A stretch of DNA of 64,000 nt from the NCBI RefSeq assembly GCF_003711515.1, contig NW_021167080.1, forward strand, positions 1-64,000, given 5' to 3'. Below, piece after piece: positions 35,561-47,849 of the stretch (within the stretch, counting starts at the first letter, position 1; each line of letters starts with the position of its first letter). Both the position numbers and the translations under genes were made by a program. This DNA is from Sodiomyces alkalinus F11. Lineage: Eukaryota > Ascomycota > Sordariomycetes > Glomerellales > Plectosphaerellaceae. The notes beneath the pieces were generated by a model. That model saw only the letters and a list, made by a program, of their open reading frames with translations. It was not told where the DNA came from and did no database searches.

Positions 35561-35749
35561 CTAGTATCGCGTTCGGTTAGCCTTGCAGGCCGCCCTATAG
35601 CGTATAACCCACCGCGCCCTCTACGGCCTCGCTGCGATATCGGTCTCCGGTGCTTATAAGGGCGTAGAATCCGAATCCGATGTCAGAATTGATTGTATCG
35701 ATATTACGGCACCTTAGGGTCACTTTTGGCTTGATGATGCTCTTTTTTA
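35560..35749 (-). other. LINE-T 5' UTR, weakly RIPped
   Basis: The outermost ~75 bases keep CA/TG dinucleotides (cacttttggcttgatgatgc), unlike the interior. An internal promoter would be expected here in this LINE class, but I cannot point to a motif. Confidence 0.5.
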
Positions 35750-35761
35750 ACCCTAATAATA
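35750..35761. repeat. Target-site duplication of LINE-T, right
   Basis: accctaataata, identical to 28820-28831. Confidence 0.9.
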
Positions 35762-36455
35762 AGAATATAAGTTTACGTCCGCTCTTCGCTTAGTGGCCCT
35801 TATACTAATTCTTCTATATAGGATTACTACTAGTTTTAAGATACTTATAGTCGCTTTTAGATCGCCCTTAGCCTAGCTAAGTTACGTAAAAATATCGCCG
35901 GCCTGTTATAATCCCCCGCTCCTATGATCGCCGCCCCTCCTATTACCGCCCCTCCTATCGCCGCCCCTTTTATTACCGCTCCTACTCCCGCCGCCGCGCT
36001 ACCTATTATCGCTAGTCCGTTATCCGCCGNNNNNNNNNNTTACTACTAAGTTCTAGGTAGGTATAATATAAGCCTTTAACGATATCGCCGCCTTTATACG
36101 TAGTATAGATAAGACGCTTAAGGACGTATCGTATAAGCTAGAGAGCCGTAACGATAATATAGCCTTGATTAGGGCGGAGGTATATAGCCTCTCCTATTAC
36201 GGGAGACGGTTTTATAAGTATTTCGCCGCGCTATACCTTTTTCCGGCCGGTGCTTTAAAGGCAGCCCCTAAGGCTATACCTACCTCGGCTCCTCCCTAAG
36301 AGGTTATCGCTCCCCTTATTGCTAATAGCGAGGAGGGCGCGGCTACCTCGGCAGCTTACTTTAAGCCGATAAAGAGGTTATAGGTAAGTACCGCTAAGGG
36401 CGGTATAACTTTATAAGAGGAGGAGTTAGAGGAGGGAGAAGTTATAGAGTAATAG
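35762..36455 (+). pseudogene. Gypsy-B1 antisense frame, second part
   Basis: Continues the frame broken by LINE-T: DYYQFQDTYSRFQ (some Q as stop), an Ala-Pro-rich run (35930-36028), the N gap, then KFQVGI, FIRSIDKT at 36093-36116, RRFYKYFAAL, APKAIPT and a terminal EEELEEGEVIE. The same blocks are in Gypsy-B2. The Ala-Pro spacer is longer here than in B2. It ends tail to tail with pol. No known domain. Confidence 0.7.
36030..36039. other. Assembly gap of ten N inside Gypsy-B1
   Basis: Ten N inside the Ala-Pro-rich coding stretch. Alignment with Gypsy-B2 suggests that only a short GC-rich piece is missing. The flanks are not duplicates of each other, unlike the gap at 60264. Confidence 0.95.
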
Positions 36456-36599
36456 GTCTTCTTAGTTACTTAGGTTATTTTCGGTATTTTACTTAATTTA
36501 TCGCTATTTATAAATTAAGTAGAGCGGGGGTACGCCCTTAATATAACTTCGCTTTCGGTTCTTATCCTCCTCGCCGCCGTATTAGCTTTCTTTTACGCC

Positions 36600-38500
36600 C
36601 GTGCCTTTTTCGTATACTATTATAAAGGCCTATTATTCGACTATACCGGACCATACTTCTTCTTAAATTCGTTAAGCGCTTATACCTCCCGTAAGCTTTT
36701 AAGCGGTTCCTATACTAGTTCTATATAGCCCTCCTATTATACTAATATCTTATAGACCTTACCGCGACCTTATTTCCGGGTATAGGTATAAAGGACTTCC
36801 TTTATTACCTATTCCTCGTCCCTATCCAGCCCTATATAGATAGGTAGTAGCTATGGGTCCGTTATCGTTTATCCTGGTAAGGGGTTATAGTTAGCTCGCC
36901 TTAGAAGATCTATATAGAAGCGGTTATAGATTTATAAAAGAACGTTTAGTTATATAACGTAGGAGTTAATAACCTTCGTGACTTTATACTTATAGTAAAG
37001 CTAGGTCAGTTTCTTTAATAGCCGTGGCGAGGAGTAATTACCGATATCTAACTATATAAGGTTATCCTTTTCGAACCTCTTAGCAGGGTAGCGCCGATAG
37101 CTTACTAACTCCTCTTAGTATAGTTATATAAGACTAGTTATACTACTGGTAATAGCGTATTCTAATCGTCTTAGACGTAATAGGTATACGCCCGTAAGTA
37201 GGCTTAGACTTCCTAGTTCATACGTTTAGGACCTCTATCCGTCTAAGGGTAATATATAGTGGTTAGTCGCTATTTAATACCCGCGAGTTTATAAGAGTAT
37301 CGCTAAAAGCGGCTAGTCTAGTTTAAGCTCTTATCGCTCATAATAGACTTTAGTATTCTATAGAACCTATAATAGTATAATAAGAACCGTTTAGTATAGG
37401 CTTCGGTATTTATAGTATTTATTGCTTTAAGCGTTACCGATTATAAGAGTCGGTCGGTAATTACCTATAAGTATCTATACTTACCCTCGCGGGTAAATAG
37501 TAGGTCCGTTATAAAGTCTATTATAATATTATAGAAGGTTCGCTTTAGTATAGGGAGTAAGCGTAGTAATTCTCTTTTATACCCCTTTATATATAGCTAG
37601 CTTAGTATATATCGTAATTCCGTATAAATCTTCTAATATCTTAATTTATCCCGGTCTAAAAGAACTAGCGGGCGATTAAGGTAATAGTATTATCTCTGCC
37701 CAGGTATCCGCTAATTATTAAGTTATAGATCGCTTATATAAAACGGCCTTATAGCGGGTAACTTACTCTATCCTTACTATCCCCTAGCACTTATAAGCGG
37801 TCTTAAAATATTAGCTATCCTTACTTAATTCTATACTCCGCGATTTATATTTTAACCTTTAGCTCGGGAGAAAAGCTCCGCTCTCCCGCTATTATTACGG
37901 CGAAAGTACATTAATAACGCTTATTAGCGGTCCTAGCTTTATCCTATAATTGTTATAGGTCGGGGTTTACTTTAAAGACTATACTTAGCTCCGTTAGTAT
38001 TACTCTTATTATATATACTCGGGGAGAGATAGCTATATTAGAGATTATTTAAATATACCTCCCTTACTCTCGGATATTAAAAGAATCCTTAGGTATATCC
38101 TACTCTTAATATAAGAGTATATCGGCTATAACGTTATCTACCCCTTATTAATACTCTAGTCCGAAATTATACTAAGTAAGCTCCGCTACTTAGCGACTCT
38201 AGTATTCGGTTATAGCCCTTTTAGTTATAAAGTATTTAAGCGCTTTATAATTAGAGTAAATATAAAACCGGCCGTTACCTATAAGCTTAGCTTTCTAAAC
38301 CTATAAATAGTCTATAATCGTTAGTATCTCCTTATCGTGAATTAGGTAGTTATGCTTAGCGGAGTTAAGTCGGCGCGAGTAGTATACGATAACGCACGTA
38401 TATCCTTATTTATCTTTTTATAGGAATAAGCTACCTAGTATAAACCCTAAGTAATCCGTTGCTAGCTAAGGCTTTCTTCCAGGTTACTATTATTATAGGT
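36600..38500 (-). pseudogene. Gypsy-B1 integrase and RNase H
   Basis: Collinear with 45600-47330 of Gypsy-B2. The integrase core lies around 37200-37700 (residues like EGKYRYLQVI on the minus strand near 37480) and RNase H around 37950-38400. Upstream on the element is RT. Stops are RIP-type; several catalytic residues cannot be read reliably. Confidence 0.75.
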
Positions 38501-39450
38501 AAGGCTCTTCCTAGAACCTCTATTTTAGCTCCTTAAAGGCTACCTCTTATAGGGGGCCCTAATAGAATAGGGCGCTCTTCTTCGTTAAGGCCGTGAGTAG
38601 CGCTATAATAGCTACGAAGTCGCGGATAAATATCCTATAAAAGTTAGCGAACCCGAGGAAACTTTATACTCTAGTCGCGGAGACTAGCGCCTCTAATTCT
38701 ATAATAGCCTTACGTTTCTCGGGGTCGTAAGATACCCCCTTTTCTACTATAATAATAAACCTTAGGTATTTAACCGTCTTAACGCTAAACTCGTACTTCT
38801 TCGGGTTAAGGTTTAGCCTAGCGTTTATAAAGGCACTAAGTACTCGTTATACCTTTTCCTTATAGTCCTTAAAAGATCCGTCTAAGTAGATTAGGACGTC
38901 GTCTATATACACTGAGATAAAATCGTTAAGGAACTCTTATAATAACGAGTTAATATATCGCTAGAATATTATAGGCGCGCCGGTTAATCTGTAAGGGTAT
39001 ACTAGCTACACGAATAGTCTAAACCGTGTACGGAATATGGACTTATACTTAGACCTAGGCGCTATCCGTATCTTATAAAAGGCGGCGATAATATCTAACT
39101 TAGTAAACCACTTTCTTTTAGCTAGATTATATAGTATCTCTATAATTAGGGGGAGTAGGTAATAGGTTTGCTAAGTAATCATATTTAGAGCGCGGTAGTT
39201 ATAGTAAAATCGGAGGGCGCCTCCTAGTTTCCTTACGAATAGTATAGGCGCGGCGGTAGCTAAGCTACTTATATAAATAAATCCCTTATCTATTAAATCC
39301 GTTATCGTCTTCTCTAATATAAGGAGCTTTCTACGCGATATATTATAGAGTAGGCCTTACCGTAAGGCTTATTGATTACTATTACTATCCTTTTATAAGT
39401 AAACCTCGTAGTCGGTGCTAAGTCGGTATAAAGGTAGGCGTATAAAGTAT
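38500..39450 (-). pseudogene. Gypsy-B1 reverse transcriptase
   Basis: The minus-strand frame keeps YIDDVLIYLDG at 38899-38910 and onward, an intact catalytic box, together with GFANFYRIFIRDF-type and KYEFSVKTVKYL-type blocks. The plus-strand open stretch at 39415-39624 lies opposite and is a shadow. TAG/TAA codons interrupt the frame. Confidence 0.85.
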
Positions 39451-39599
39451 AAGGGCACGAATAAGTCGCCGAACTCTTTTATTATACTCTCGGGGATATA
39501 TTCTCGCGGGTCTACTAGTTCCTTTATACTAAGAGCCTTTTCGATATCCTTTAACCATGTAGCCCGTAGCCCTCTTTCTATCTTTTTCCCTTTTAGTAC

Positions 39600-41440
39600 C
39601 GTAGTCGTCGGTATAGTCCTATAAACACGGACCCCATTACTAATACTATAAGACAGATCTCTTATATAGCCTTCGGCTCTTTTTCGCCCTAGAGTCGGAT
39701 ATTAATATCGGCTACTCCGTGGCGGAGCCTTTATTTCTTAGCGTAAAGGACTATATCGTCATATTTTATCTATAAAAGCCTAAGGAAAAGATCTTAGTCT
39801 AGACCTAGTATTATATACGCGAAAACGCGCTCGGTATACCCTTATATATCTAGTATAAAGACTACGATACCGGCGTTATTAGCTGGTTTAATCTTATCCG
39901 AGAAGCCTTTTAGTAGTTATTTCTTCTTATCGACTAATAATAAGCGTATTTTTCGAGTAAACTTCTTATTTATAGTAGTATAGTAGTTATAACCCGTATC
40001 TATAAAAGCGTTTATTAACCTATTACTATTAACTCTTACTTAGATTAATACTAACTCGCTCTATAGTAACTGTTTAAACTCTTCCTACTTATATTACTCT
40101 TACGCCGACGGCTCCGGTACCCGTTTTTGTATTAGAGCTACTCTTTTTCTGAGTCTTTAATATCTTTAGAAATATTTTCGGATTCCTCCTTCTAAGGGGA
40201 TATTCAGGCTACCGTATCCTTCTTACTCTTATAGTACTATTAGATATAGCCCTTCTTCTAGTAGTTCTAATATATAATATTCGTGTAGCGGTTAGGCTTT
40301 TATTAAGACCCTTTAGACTCGCTAATCTTATTAACTCTACCTATCACGATATCGCTATTAGCGTTCTTAGCCGGTTTACCGGCGACGGGAATTAGTTAGT
40401 ACGACTTACTAACACCCTCTTATCTCCACGTGATTATTTATACTTTATTAACCTACTCAGTATAGGTATTAGGGAGGTCGGCTACTACTAGGCTATTTAT
40501 CAGAATATACAGTGCTTATACATTGCTATAGGACTAGCACTAGACTTATATATAGATAGGGGGATTATAGTCATGTTAGACTGTTAGAGATATAACGCGT
40601 CGAGGTCTAGTAAGCTAGTTAGCTTAGGAAGTAGCTTATATCTAAACTTAGTCCTAAGGAGGCCTCTCGCTACCCACTTAGTTAGAAGACCTTAGGTAGG
40701 TATAAAGAGGGGAGGGCCTTCTATAGTTCCTAGAGTCTCGAGGAAGGAGACTTAATAAACATTCTTATCACGATACCCCCTCTTTAATTCCCACTAGTCC
40801 CTAAATGATCTTATATCGTTTAGCAGTTACCTATTACTTCTTATAGTATACCTATAACACTATTATATAGCCTATCGTTTAGGGCGCTATTAAGGAACGA
40901 TATCTTAATATAGTCCACCTAGTTATAGCCTCCTGCTTACGCTAGGTTCCTTTTAAGAGTAGGTAAGAAGCGTGCGAATAGCTAGTCGGGTTTTTCGGAG
41001 GGTATTAATAGCGCGGCCTTATTCATATTCGTTACGGTCCTTATACGTACGGTTAAGGTAAGCTATAAATTCCTCTAAGTTAAATTCACTATTTATACCT
41101 CTGTTACCGAAGAAGGTACTAACCACCTACTAAGGCTAGGTACCTAAGCACGCGTTAATTAAATACCACGCCTCCTTATTACCAGAAAATAGCGGGCTAT
41201 TAAGTTTAAGTTTTAGTCGTATAGCCTAGGACTAAGCGGTATATTCTATACGTTTTTCACTAAATTTACGGGAACAGCGACCTACTATACACAGTATAAG
41301 AGCGTGGGTGCCGGTAACGGGATAGGTATAGCAGTCTCTGCCTCTAGGGGCCTAGGTAAGGGCGAGCGCGTAATAACTAGGGTAGTCGTTACATAGTTAG
41401 TGGGTATAAGGTACGGGTTAAGTTAAGACCTTGTAAAGGC
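39600..41440 (-). pseudogene. Gypsy-B1 gag and protease
   Basis: Gag (about 41440-40170) ends with a CCHC knuckle and the acidic tail near 40290-40150, corresponding to 43840-43990 of B2. Protease follows to ~39650, with the NKKFTRKIRLLLVDK region near 39980-39920. Gag residues SRAQxSRRFxLKLRGG-type were not all readable. Confidence 0.7.
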
Positions 41441-41642
41441 TATTTATATCCTAGCGATTATACTATAAATAAGGGCGATATACATCCTCACTGCTTCCTA
41501 TACACGTTATAATACGTGTTTATCGATCTTATTTTACGAGGTCTCTACGACTTACCCTTAGCCCCTTAATAGGCTCGGGGCAAAGTGACTAGGACCTCTT
41601 TTTATATAAGCATTAAAGCTTATACTCTTAAGAGTTCGAATA

Positions 41643-41846
41643 TATAACGGCTTATTAAAAGTTATTTATATATTAAGGCCGAAAATATAGTTTATTCGAA
41701 CTAAGGAAGGAAAGGAGAAAAGGAAAAGTCTGCGTAGTATATAGGCGGCTAAGTATATATAAGATCGCACGGGCCTCGCTAGGAGGTCCGTGCTTCTTAG
41801 CCCCGGCCACTGCCGGGGACTATTCCGCGGGCCACAGCCCGTAACA
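41643..41846 (-). repeat. Gypsy-B1 5' LTR
   Basis: 204 bp, from tataacggcttattaaaag to gccacagcccgtaaca. Better preserved than the 3' LTR at 27627-27830. Confidence 0.9.
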
Positions 41847-42624
41847 TACCGACGGCTAACCTTCTACCCCCTTAGCAGCGAGGAAAGTAACGACTTCTAG
41901 GTACTAAAATATCTTAGAATCGGCCCGTAAGATATATAGCCTAATATTAAATTAAGTCTTAAGCAGGGTAAAAACGTCTTTTAACGTATAAAGGATAGAG
42001 CCTTAGTCTCTCTTCTATAGATAGTAATCCCACGTATAACCAATATACACGTCTATAACGAGTATAATAGACTTATATAGGCCGCCTGCTAATGACTCCG
42101 CCTCTTTAAGATTATAGAAATTAATAGCTAGGGCCTCTCCGGGCTTTAATAGGTAAAGGGATAGTATCCGCCGGATCTATGCAGGCATTTACGATTACCT
42201 ATACGCGTTATAGTCGGCGGTACGCGGTCCCTTTATTCTTACCCCTTAAGTAGCGTCGACGATCCTTATAAGGGTATCGGTGTCGTAATAGCCAAGGCGT
42301 TCGTGCCACCGTTATACCGTGGTCTTCCGCGGTTGCTGTAGTTATCGTGATCTTCTATACGGGTTATCGCGGGGTGCCGAGCCGAAACTGTAAACGTAGT
42401 GGCCGTGGCTTCTGCGCGCTTAATTATATACTAGCCATGGATATCTAGTAGCTTATAGATAGACCGGTTATTAGCAGAGCGGACGATAGTATCGTTTATA
42501 GTATCCTAGCGATAGCCTTCTAGGAGTAGCTAGCGTTCTAAGACTATATTAGTAACGAACTCCTTATAGTATATAACGTCACGGAGGCGTAGTAGCCTCT
42601 TTAGGCCTAATAGAGATTATAGAT
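41847..42624 (-). pseudogene. Copia-A1 protease end and integrase N-terminal half
   Basis: A 780-bp slice of Copia-A1 isolated between Gypsy-B1 and B2. On the minus strand it matches 57140-57915 of Copia-A2: ERYLRLQGY-type residues, DIHG, the GTDTLIRIVDAT zinc-domain block (~42310-42250), and the first catalytic region ending RADSKIF-like near 41910. It proves that both Gypsy copies landed in the same Copia. Confidence 0.85.
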
Positions 42625-42629
42625 ATAGC
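42625..42629. repeat. Target-site duplication of Gypsy-B2, left
   Basis: atagc, identical to 49599-49603. Confidence 0.9.
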
Positions 42630-42832
42630 TGTTACGGGCTATAGCCCGCGGAATAGTCCCCGGCAGTGGCCGAGACTAAAAGACACGGACCTCTAGCGAG
42701 GCATATGCGATCCTATAGATACTTAGCCGCCTACATACTGCGTAGACTTTTCCTTTCCTCCTTTCCTCCCTTAGTTTGAATAATCTATATTTCCGGCCTT
42801 AATACGTGAATAACTTTTAATAAGCCGTTATA
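42630..42832 (+). repeat. Gypsy-B2 5' LTR
   Basis: 203 bp, tgttacgggctatagcccg to taataagccgttata. The inverted match to B1 continues well past the LTR (to ~43020) through shared leader sequence. Confidence 0.9.
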
Positions 42833-43049
42833 TATTCGAACTTATACGATTATAAGCTTTAACGCTTATATAGAAGGAGGTCCTAGCTACTTCGCCCCTT
42901 ACCTACTAAGGGGCTAAGGGCAGGTCATAAAGACCTCGTATAACGAGATCGATAAACGCGTGTTATAACGCGTATAAAAAGCGGTAAGGATATATATCGC
43001 CCCTATTTATAATATAATCGCTAGCTTATAAGCGGCCTTCGAGAGGTCT

Positions 43050-44000
43050 TAGCTTAACCCGTAACTTATACCCACTACGTACCTAACGCCTACCCCAGTC
43101 GTTACGCCCTCGCCCTTACCTAGGCCCCTAAAGGCAGAGACTACTATACCGATCCCGCCGCCGCCGCCGGCACCCACGCTCTTATACCGGGTATAGCAGG
43201 TCGCCGTTCCCGTAAAATTTAGTGGGAAGCGCACGGAATATATCGCTTAGTCTTAGGCTATATAATTAAAACTTAAACTTAATAGCCCGCTATTTCGTAG
43301 TAATAAAGAGGCGTGGTATTTAATTAACGCGTGCTTAGACACCTAGCCTTAGCAGGTAGTTAGCATCTTCTTCGGTAATACCGCATAAACGGTAAATTTA
43401 ACCTAAAGGTATTTATAGCCTATCTTAACCGAATATATAAGGACCGTAACGAATAAGGTCGTGTTACTAACGCCTTTAGAGTGATAAAGTAAAAACGCGA
43501 CTAGCTATTCGCGCGCTTCCTACTAACCTTTAAAAGGAATCTAGTATAAGTAGGAGGCTATAACTAGGTAGACTATATTAAGATAGTATTCTTTAACGGC
43601 GCCCTAAATAACAGGCTATATAATAGCCTAGTAATAGCCGACCTCCCTAATACATATACCGAGTAGGTCGATAAAGTATAAATACTCGTATAGAGATAAA
43701 AGGGTATTAATAAGTCGTACTAACCGATTCCCGTCGCCCGTAAACCGGCTAAGAACGCTAATAGCGATATCGTTATAGGTGGAGTTAATAAGGTTAGCGA
43801 TTTAAAAAGGACCTAATAAAAACCTAACTGCTACGCGAATATTATATATTAGAATTACTAAAAGAAGGGCTATATCCAACGGCACTATAAGAGGAAGAAG
43901 GATATAGTGGCCCGAATATCCCCTTAAGAGGAGGAATCCGAAGATATTCCCGAAGATACCGAAGACTCGGAAAAAGAGTAGCTTTAGTACGAAATCGGGT
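43050..44000 (+). pseudogene. Gypsy-B2 gag with CCHC knuckle
   Basis: Capsid-type blocks read KFNLKVFIAYLN, RDQLFARFLLTFKRNL (Q as stop), DYIKIVFFNGALNNRL and LVIADLPNTY. A knuckle lies at ~43825-43890 (CYANI..N..KKGYIQRHYKRKK, where family Cys/His codons have become Tyr). An acidic tail EDIPEDTEDSEKE follows. The minus-strand open stretch at 43049-43234 is a shadow. Confidence 0.8.
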
Positions 44001-44059
44001 ACTAGAGCTAACGGCGTAAGAGTAATACGAGTAGGAGGAGTTTAAACCGCTATTATAGA

Positions 44060-45570
44060 GCGAGTTAGTATTAATCTAAGTAAGAGTTAATAGTAATAGG
44101 TTAATAAACGCTTTTATAGATACGGGTTATAACTACTATACTACTATAAATAAGAAGTTTACTCGAAAAATACGCTTATTATTAGTCGATAAGAAGAAAT
44201 AACTACTAAAAGGCTTCTCGGATAAGATTAAACCAGCTAATAACGCCGGTATCGTAGTCTTTATACTAGATATATAAGGGTATACCGAGCGCGTTTTCGC
44301 GTATATAATACTAGGTCTAGACTAAGATCTTTTCCTTAGGCTTTTATAGATAAAACGTAACCATATAGTCCTCTATACTACCGAATAAAGGCTCCGCCAC
44401 GGAGTAGCCGATATCGATATCCGGCTTTAGGGCGAAGAGGAGCCGAAAATAGTATAAGAGATCCGTATTATAGTATTAGTAATAGGGTCCGCATTTATAG
44501 GACTATATAGACGATTATAGGATTAGAAGGGCAAAAGATAGGAAAAGGGTTTATAGGCTATATTATTAAAAGATATTAAATAGGCCCTAAGCACAAAAGA
44601 ACTAGTAGACCCGCGAGAATACGTCCCTAAAAGTGTTATACGAGAGTTTAGCGACTTATTCGTACCCTTATACTCTATACGCTTACCCCTATACCGACCT
44701 AACGCCGATTACGAGGTCTACTTATAGAAGGATAGTAGTAATAACGAATAAACCTTATTATAGGGCCTACTCTATAATATATTATATAAGGAGCTCCTTA
44801 TATTATAGGAGAAGATAACGGATTAAATAGATAAGGGATTTATTCGTGCGAGTAGCTTAGCTACCACCGCGCTTATACTATTTATAAGGAAGTTAGGAGG
44901 TGGCCTTTAATATCTTATAATTACCGCGCCCTAAATACGATTAGTTAGCGAGATCGCTACTTACTCCCTTTAATTATAAAGACCCTATATAACCTAGCTA
45001 AGGCGAAGTGGTTTACTAAGCTAGACGTTATCGCCGCTTTCTATAAGATACGGATAGCGCCTAGGCATAAGTATAAGACCGTATGCCATACTCGGTTTAG
45101 ACTATTTAAGTGGCTAGTATACCTATTTAGCTTAACCGGCGCGCCTACGATATTCTAGCGATATATTAACTCGTCGCTATAAGAGTTCCTTAATAATTTT
45201 ATCTCCGCGTATATAAACGATATCTTAATCTACTTAGACGGATCTTATAAGGATTATAAGGAGAAGGTACGGGGAGTACTTAATGCCTTCGTAGACGCTA
45301 GGCTAAACCTCGATCCGAAGAAGTACGAGTTTACCGTTAAGATAATTAAATACCTAGGGTTTATCGTTACGGCGGAAAAAGGGGTATCTTACGACCCCGA
45401 GAAACTTAAGGCTATTACGGAATAGGAAGCGCTAGTCTCCGCGACTAGAGTACGAAGTTTCCTAGGGTTCGCTAACTTCTATAAGATATTTATCCGCGAC
45501 TTCGTAGCTATTATAGCGTTATTTACGGCCCTAATAAAGAAGAACGCCCTATTTTATTAGGCCCCCCTAT
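44060..45570 (+). pseudogene. Gypsy-B2 protease and reverse transcriptase
   Basis: The protease region is near 44110-44420 (NKKFTRKIRLLLVDKKK, then GIVVFILDIQGYTERVFAY). RT: VIREFSDLFVPLYS, LPLYRPNADYEV, GFIRASSLATTALILFIRK, a frame change near 44910, WFTKLDVIAAFYKIRIAP, FSLTGAPTIFQRYIN, YIND at 45210-45221 (YIDD in B1), and KYLGFIVTAEKGVSYDPEKL. The 61-codon open stretch at 44633-44818 is in another frame. Confidence 0.88.
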
Positions 45571-45579
45571 AAGAGGTAG

Positions 45580-46100
45580 CCTTTAAGAAATTAAAGTAGA
45601 GGTTTTAGGAAGAGCCCTGCCTATAATAATAGTAACCCGGAAAGAAGACCTGGCTAGAAACGGACTTTTTAGGGTTCGTGCTAGGTAGTATATTCCTATA
45701 GAAAGACGAATAAGGATATAGGTGCGTTATTATATACTACTCACGCTAACTTAACTCCGCTAAGTATAATTACCCGATTTACGATAAGGAGATACTAGCG
45801 ATTATAGACTACTTATAGGTTTAGAAAGCCGAGCTTATAGGTAATAGCCGGTTCTAGATTTACTCCAATTATAAAACGCTTAAATACTTTATAACTAAGA
45901 GGGCCTTAACCGAGCGCTAGAGTTATTAGGTAACGGAGCTTACTTAGTATAACTTTATATTAGAGTACCGGCGAGGGGCCGATAGTATCGTAGCCGACAC
46001 GCTTTTATATTAAGAGCAGGATATACCTAAGGATTCTTCTAATATCTAAGAGTAAGGGAGGTATATTTAGATAATCCCTGATATAGCTATCTCCCCCCGG
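45580..46100 (+). pseudogene. Gypsy-B2 RNase H
   Basis: RNase H blocks: ETDFLGFVLGSIFLQ, YYSRQLNSAKYNYPIYDKE (Q as stop), ILAIIDYLQ, then FITKRALTERQ and ADSIVADTL. This is the Ty3/Gypsy RNase H placed directly after RT. Stops are RIP-type. Confidence 0.85.
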
Positions 46101-47790
46101 GTATACTTAGTAAGAGTATCGCTACCGGAGCCAACTATAATCTTCGAAGTAGACCCTAACCTATAACGATTATAGGATAAAGCTAGGGCTATTAATAAGC
46201 GTTATTAAAGTGCTTTTACCGTAATAGTAGAGGGAGAGCGGAGTTTTCCCCCTAAGCTAGAGCTTAAAATATAGATTACCGAGTATAGAATTAACTAAGG
46301 ACGGCTAATATTTTATAACCGCTTATAGGTATTAGGGGATAGTAAAAACGGGGTTAGTTACCCGTTATAAGGCTATCTTATATAAGCGATCCACGATTTA
46401 GTGGTTAGCGGATACCTAAGTAAGAATAATACTATTACCCTAATCGCCCGTTAATTCTTCTAGCCCGGTATAAATCAAGATATTAGAAGATTTATACGGA
46501 ATTATAATATATACTAAGCTAGCCACGTATAAGGGGGTACGAAAAGAGGATTACTACGCCTACTCCTTATACTAAAGCGAATCTTCTACAATATCGTAAT
46601 AGACTTTATAAGGGACTTACTACCTACCCGCGAGGGTAAGTATAGATACTTATAGGTAATTACCGACTAACTCTCGAAATCGGTAACGCTAAAAGCGATA
46701 AATACTATAAAGGCCGAAGCCTATACTAAACGGCTCTTACTATACTATTATAGGTTCTACGGTATACTAAAGTCTATCGTTAGCGATAAGGGGTTAAACT
46801 AGATTAGCCGCTTTTAGCGATACTTTTATAAACTTATAGGTATTAAATAGTAACTAAGTATTATATACTACCCTTAGATAGACGGAGGTCCTAAACGTAT
46901 TAACTAGGAGGTCTAAACCTACTTACGAGTATATACTTATTACGCCTAAGACGATTAGAATACGCTATTACTAATAGCGTAGCTAGCCTTAAATAACTGC
47001 GTAAGCTCGATAATCTAAATAAGCCTATTCTTCCTATAATATAGGTACTACGCGAATCCTCTCTAAGTTAATAGGACTACGCTAACTAATAAACGCGAGG
47101 CTTCCGTGTAGGATTTACTAAATCGCTTTAAGGAAGCTACCTAGTTCGCCTAAGCCGTGATAGCCGCTATATAACTACGCTAAGAGGAGTCGGTAAACCG
47201 TCGGCGCTACCTTACTAAGAGGTTCGAAAAAATAACCTTATATAGTTAGATATCGGTAACTACTCCTCGCTATAGCCGTCGAAAAAACTTACCTAGCTTT
47301 ACTATAAGTATAAAGTTATAAAGGTTATTAACTCCTATATCGTAAAACTAGATATCCTTTTATAGATCTATAACTATTTCTACGTAGATTTCCTACGGCG
47401 AGCCGACCACGACCTCCTATTAAGGTAAACGATAATAAACCCTTAGTCACTACTAATTTGTATAGGGCTAGATAAGGAGGAGGAATAGGTAGTAGAGGAA
47501 GTCCTCTATACCCGTACCTGAAAGTAAGGTTATAGTAAGGTCCGCGAGGTATTAATACGATAAGAGGGTTACGTAGAATTAATATAGGAATTACTTAAAA
47601 GCCTATAGGAGATATAAACGCTTAACGAATTCGAGAAGAAATACGGCCCGGTATAGTCGAATAACGGGCCTTTATAATAGTATATAAAGGAGACACGGAC
47701 GCGAAAGAAGGCTAACGCGGCGGTAAGGAGGATAAGGACTAAAAGCGAGATTATATTAGGGTTATACCCCCGCGCTACTTAACTCATAAG
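46100..47790 (+). pseudogene. Gypsy-B2 integrase
   Basis: The N-terminal zinc domain is degraded (RFIRNYNIYQASH). Core: VIDFIRDLLPTREGKYRYLQ, VITDQLSKSVTL, SIVSDKGL and IIYYPQ, then GGPKRINQ where GATERMNQ is expected, so the catalytic Glu appears changed to Lys. The C-terminal domain runs to ~47790 with basic residues (KRTKQNPKN). The first two Asp are still readable. Confidence 0.85.
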
Positions 47791-47849
47791 TAGAAAAGAA
47801 CTAAGTAAAATCCTAAAAACGACTAAGATAATTTAAACGGCCTACTCCC

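Larger units (their letters stand above)
28832..35749 (-). mobile_element. LINE-T: full-length Tad-like LINE
   Basis: A 6.9-kb minus-strand non-LTR element inserted in Gypsy-B1, flanked by an exact 12-bp duplication. Its 3' end (left) is a short TAA/AAT tail (28832-28849). From right to left: 5' UTR (~35749-35560), ORF1 with zinc knuckles (~35560-34350), ORF2 endonuclease (~34150-33300), RT (~33000-31500), then a long C-terminal and 3' region. Both ends are intact, so it inserted as a complete copy and was then RIPped. Confidence 0.9.
27627..41846 (-). mobile_element. Gypsy-B1: full-length Gypsy with a nested LINE
   Basis: Minus-strand Ty3/Gypsy with 204-bp LTRs (27627-27830 and 41643-41846). 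It sits inside the Copia-A1 integrase; tacc is present on both sides (27623-27626 and 41847-41850). From right to left: LTR, gag, protease, RT, RNase H, integrase, an antisense frame, LTR. LINE-T (28832-35749) splits the antisense frame, and a 10-N gap lies at 36030-36039. Without the LINE it is ~7.3 kb, against 6.97 kb for B2. Confidence 0.9.
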
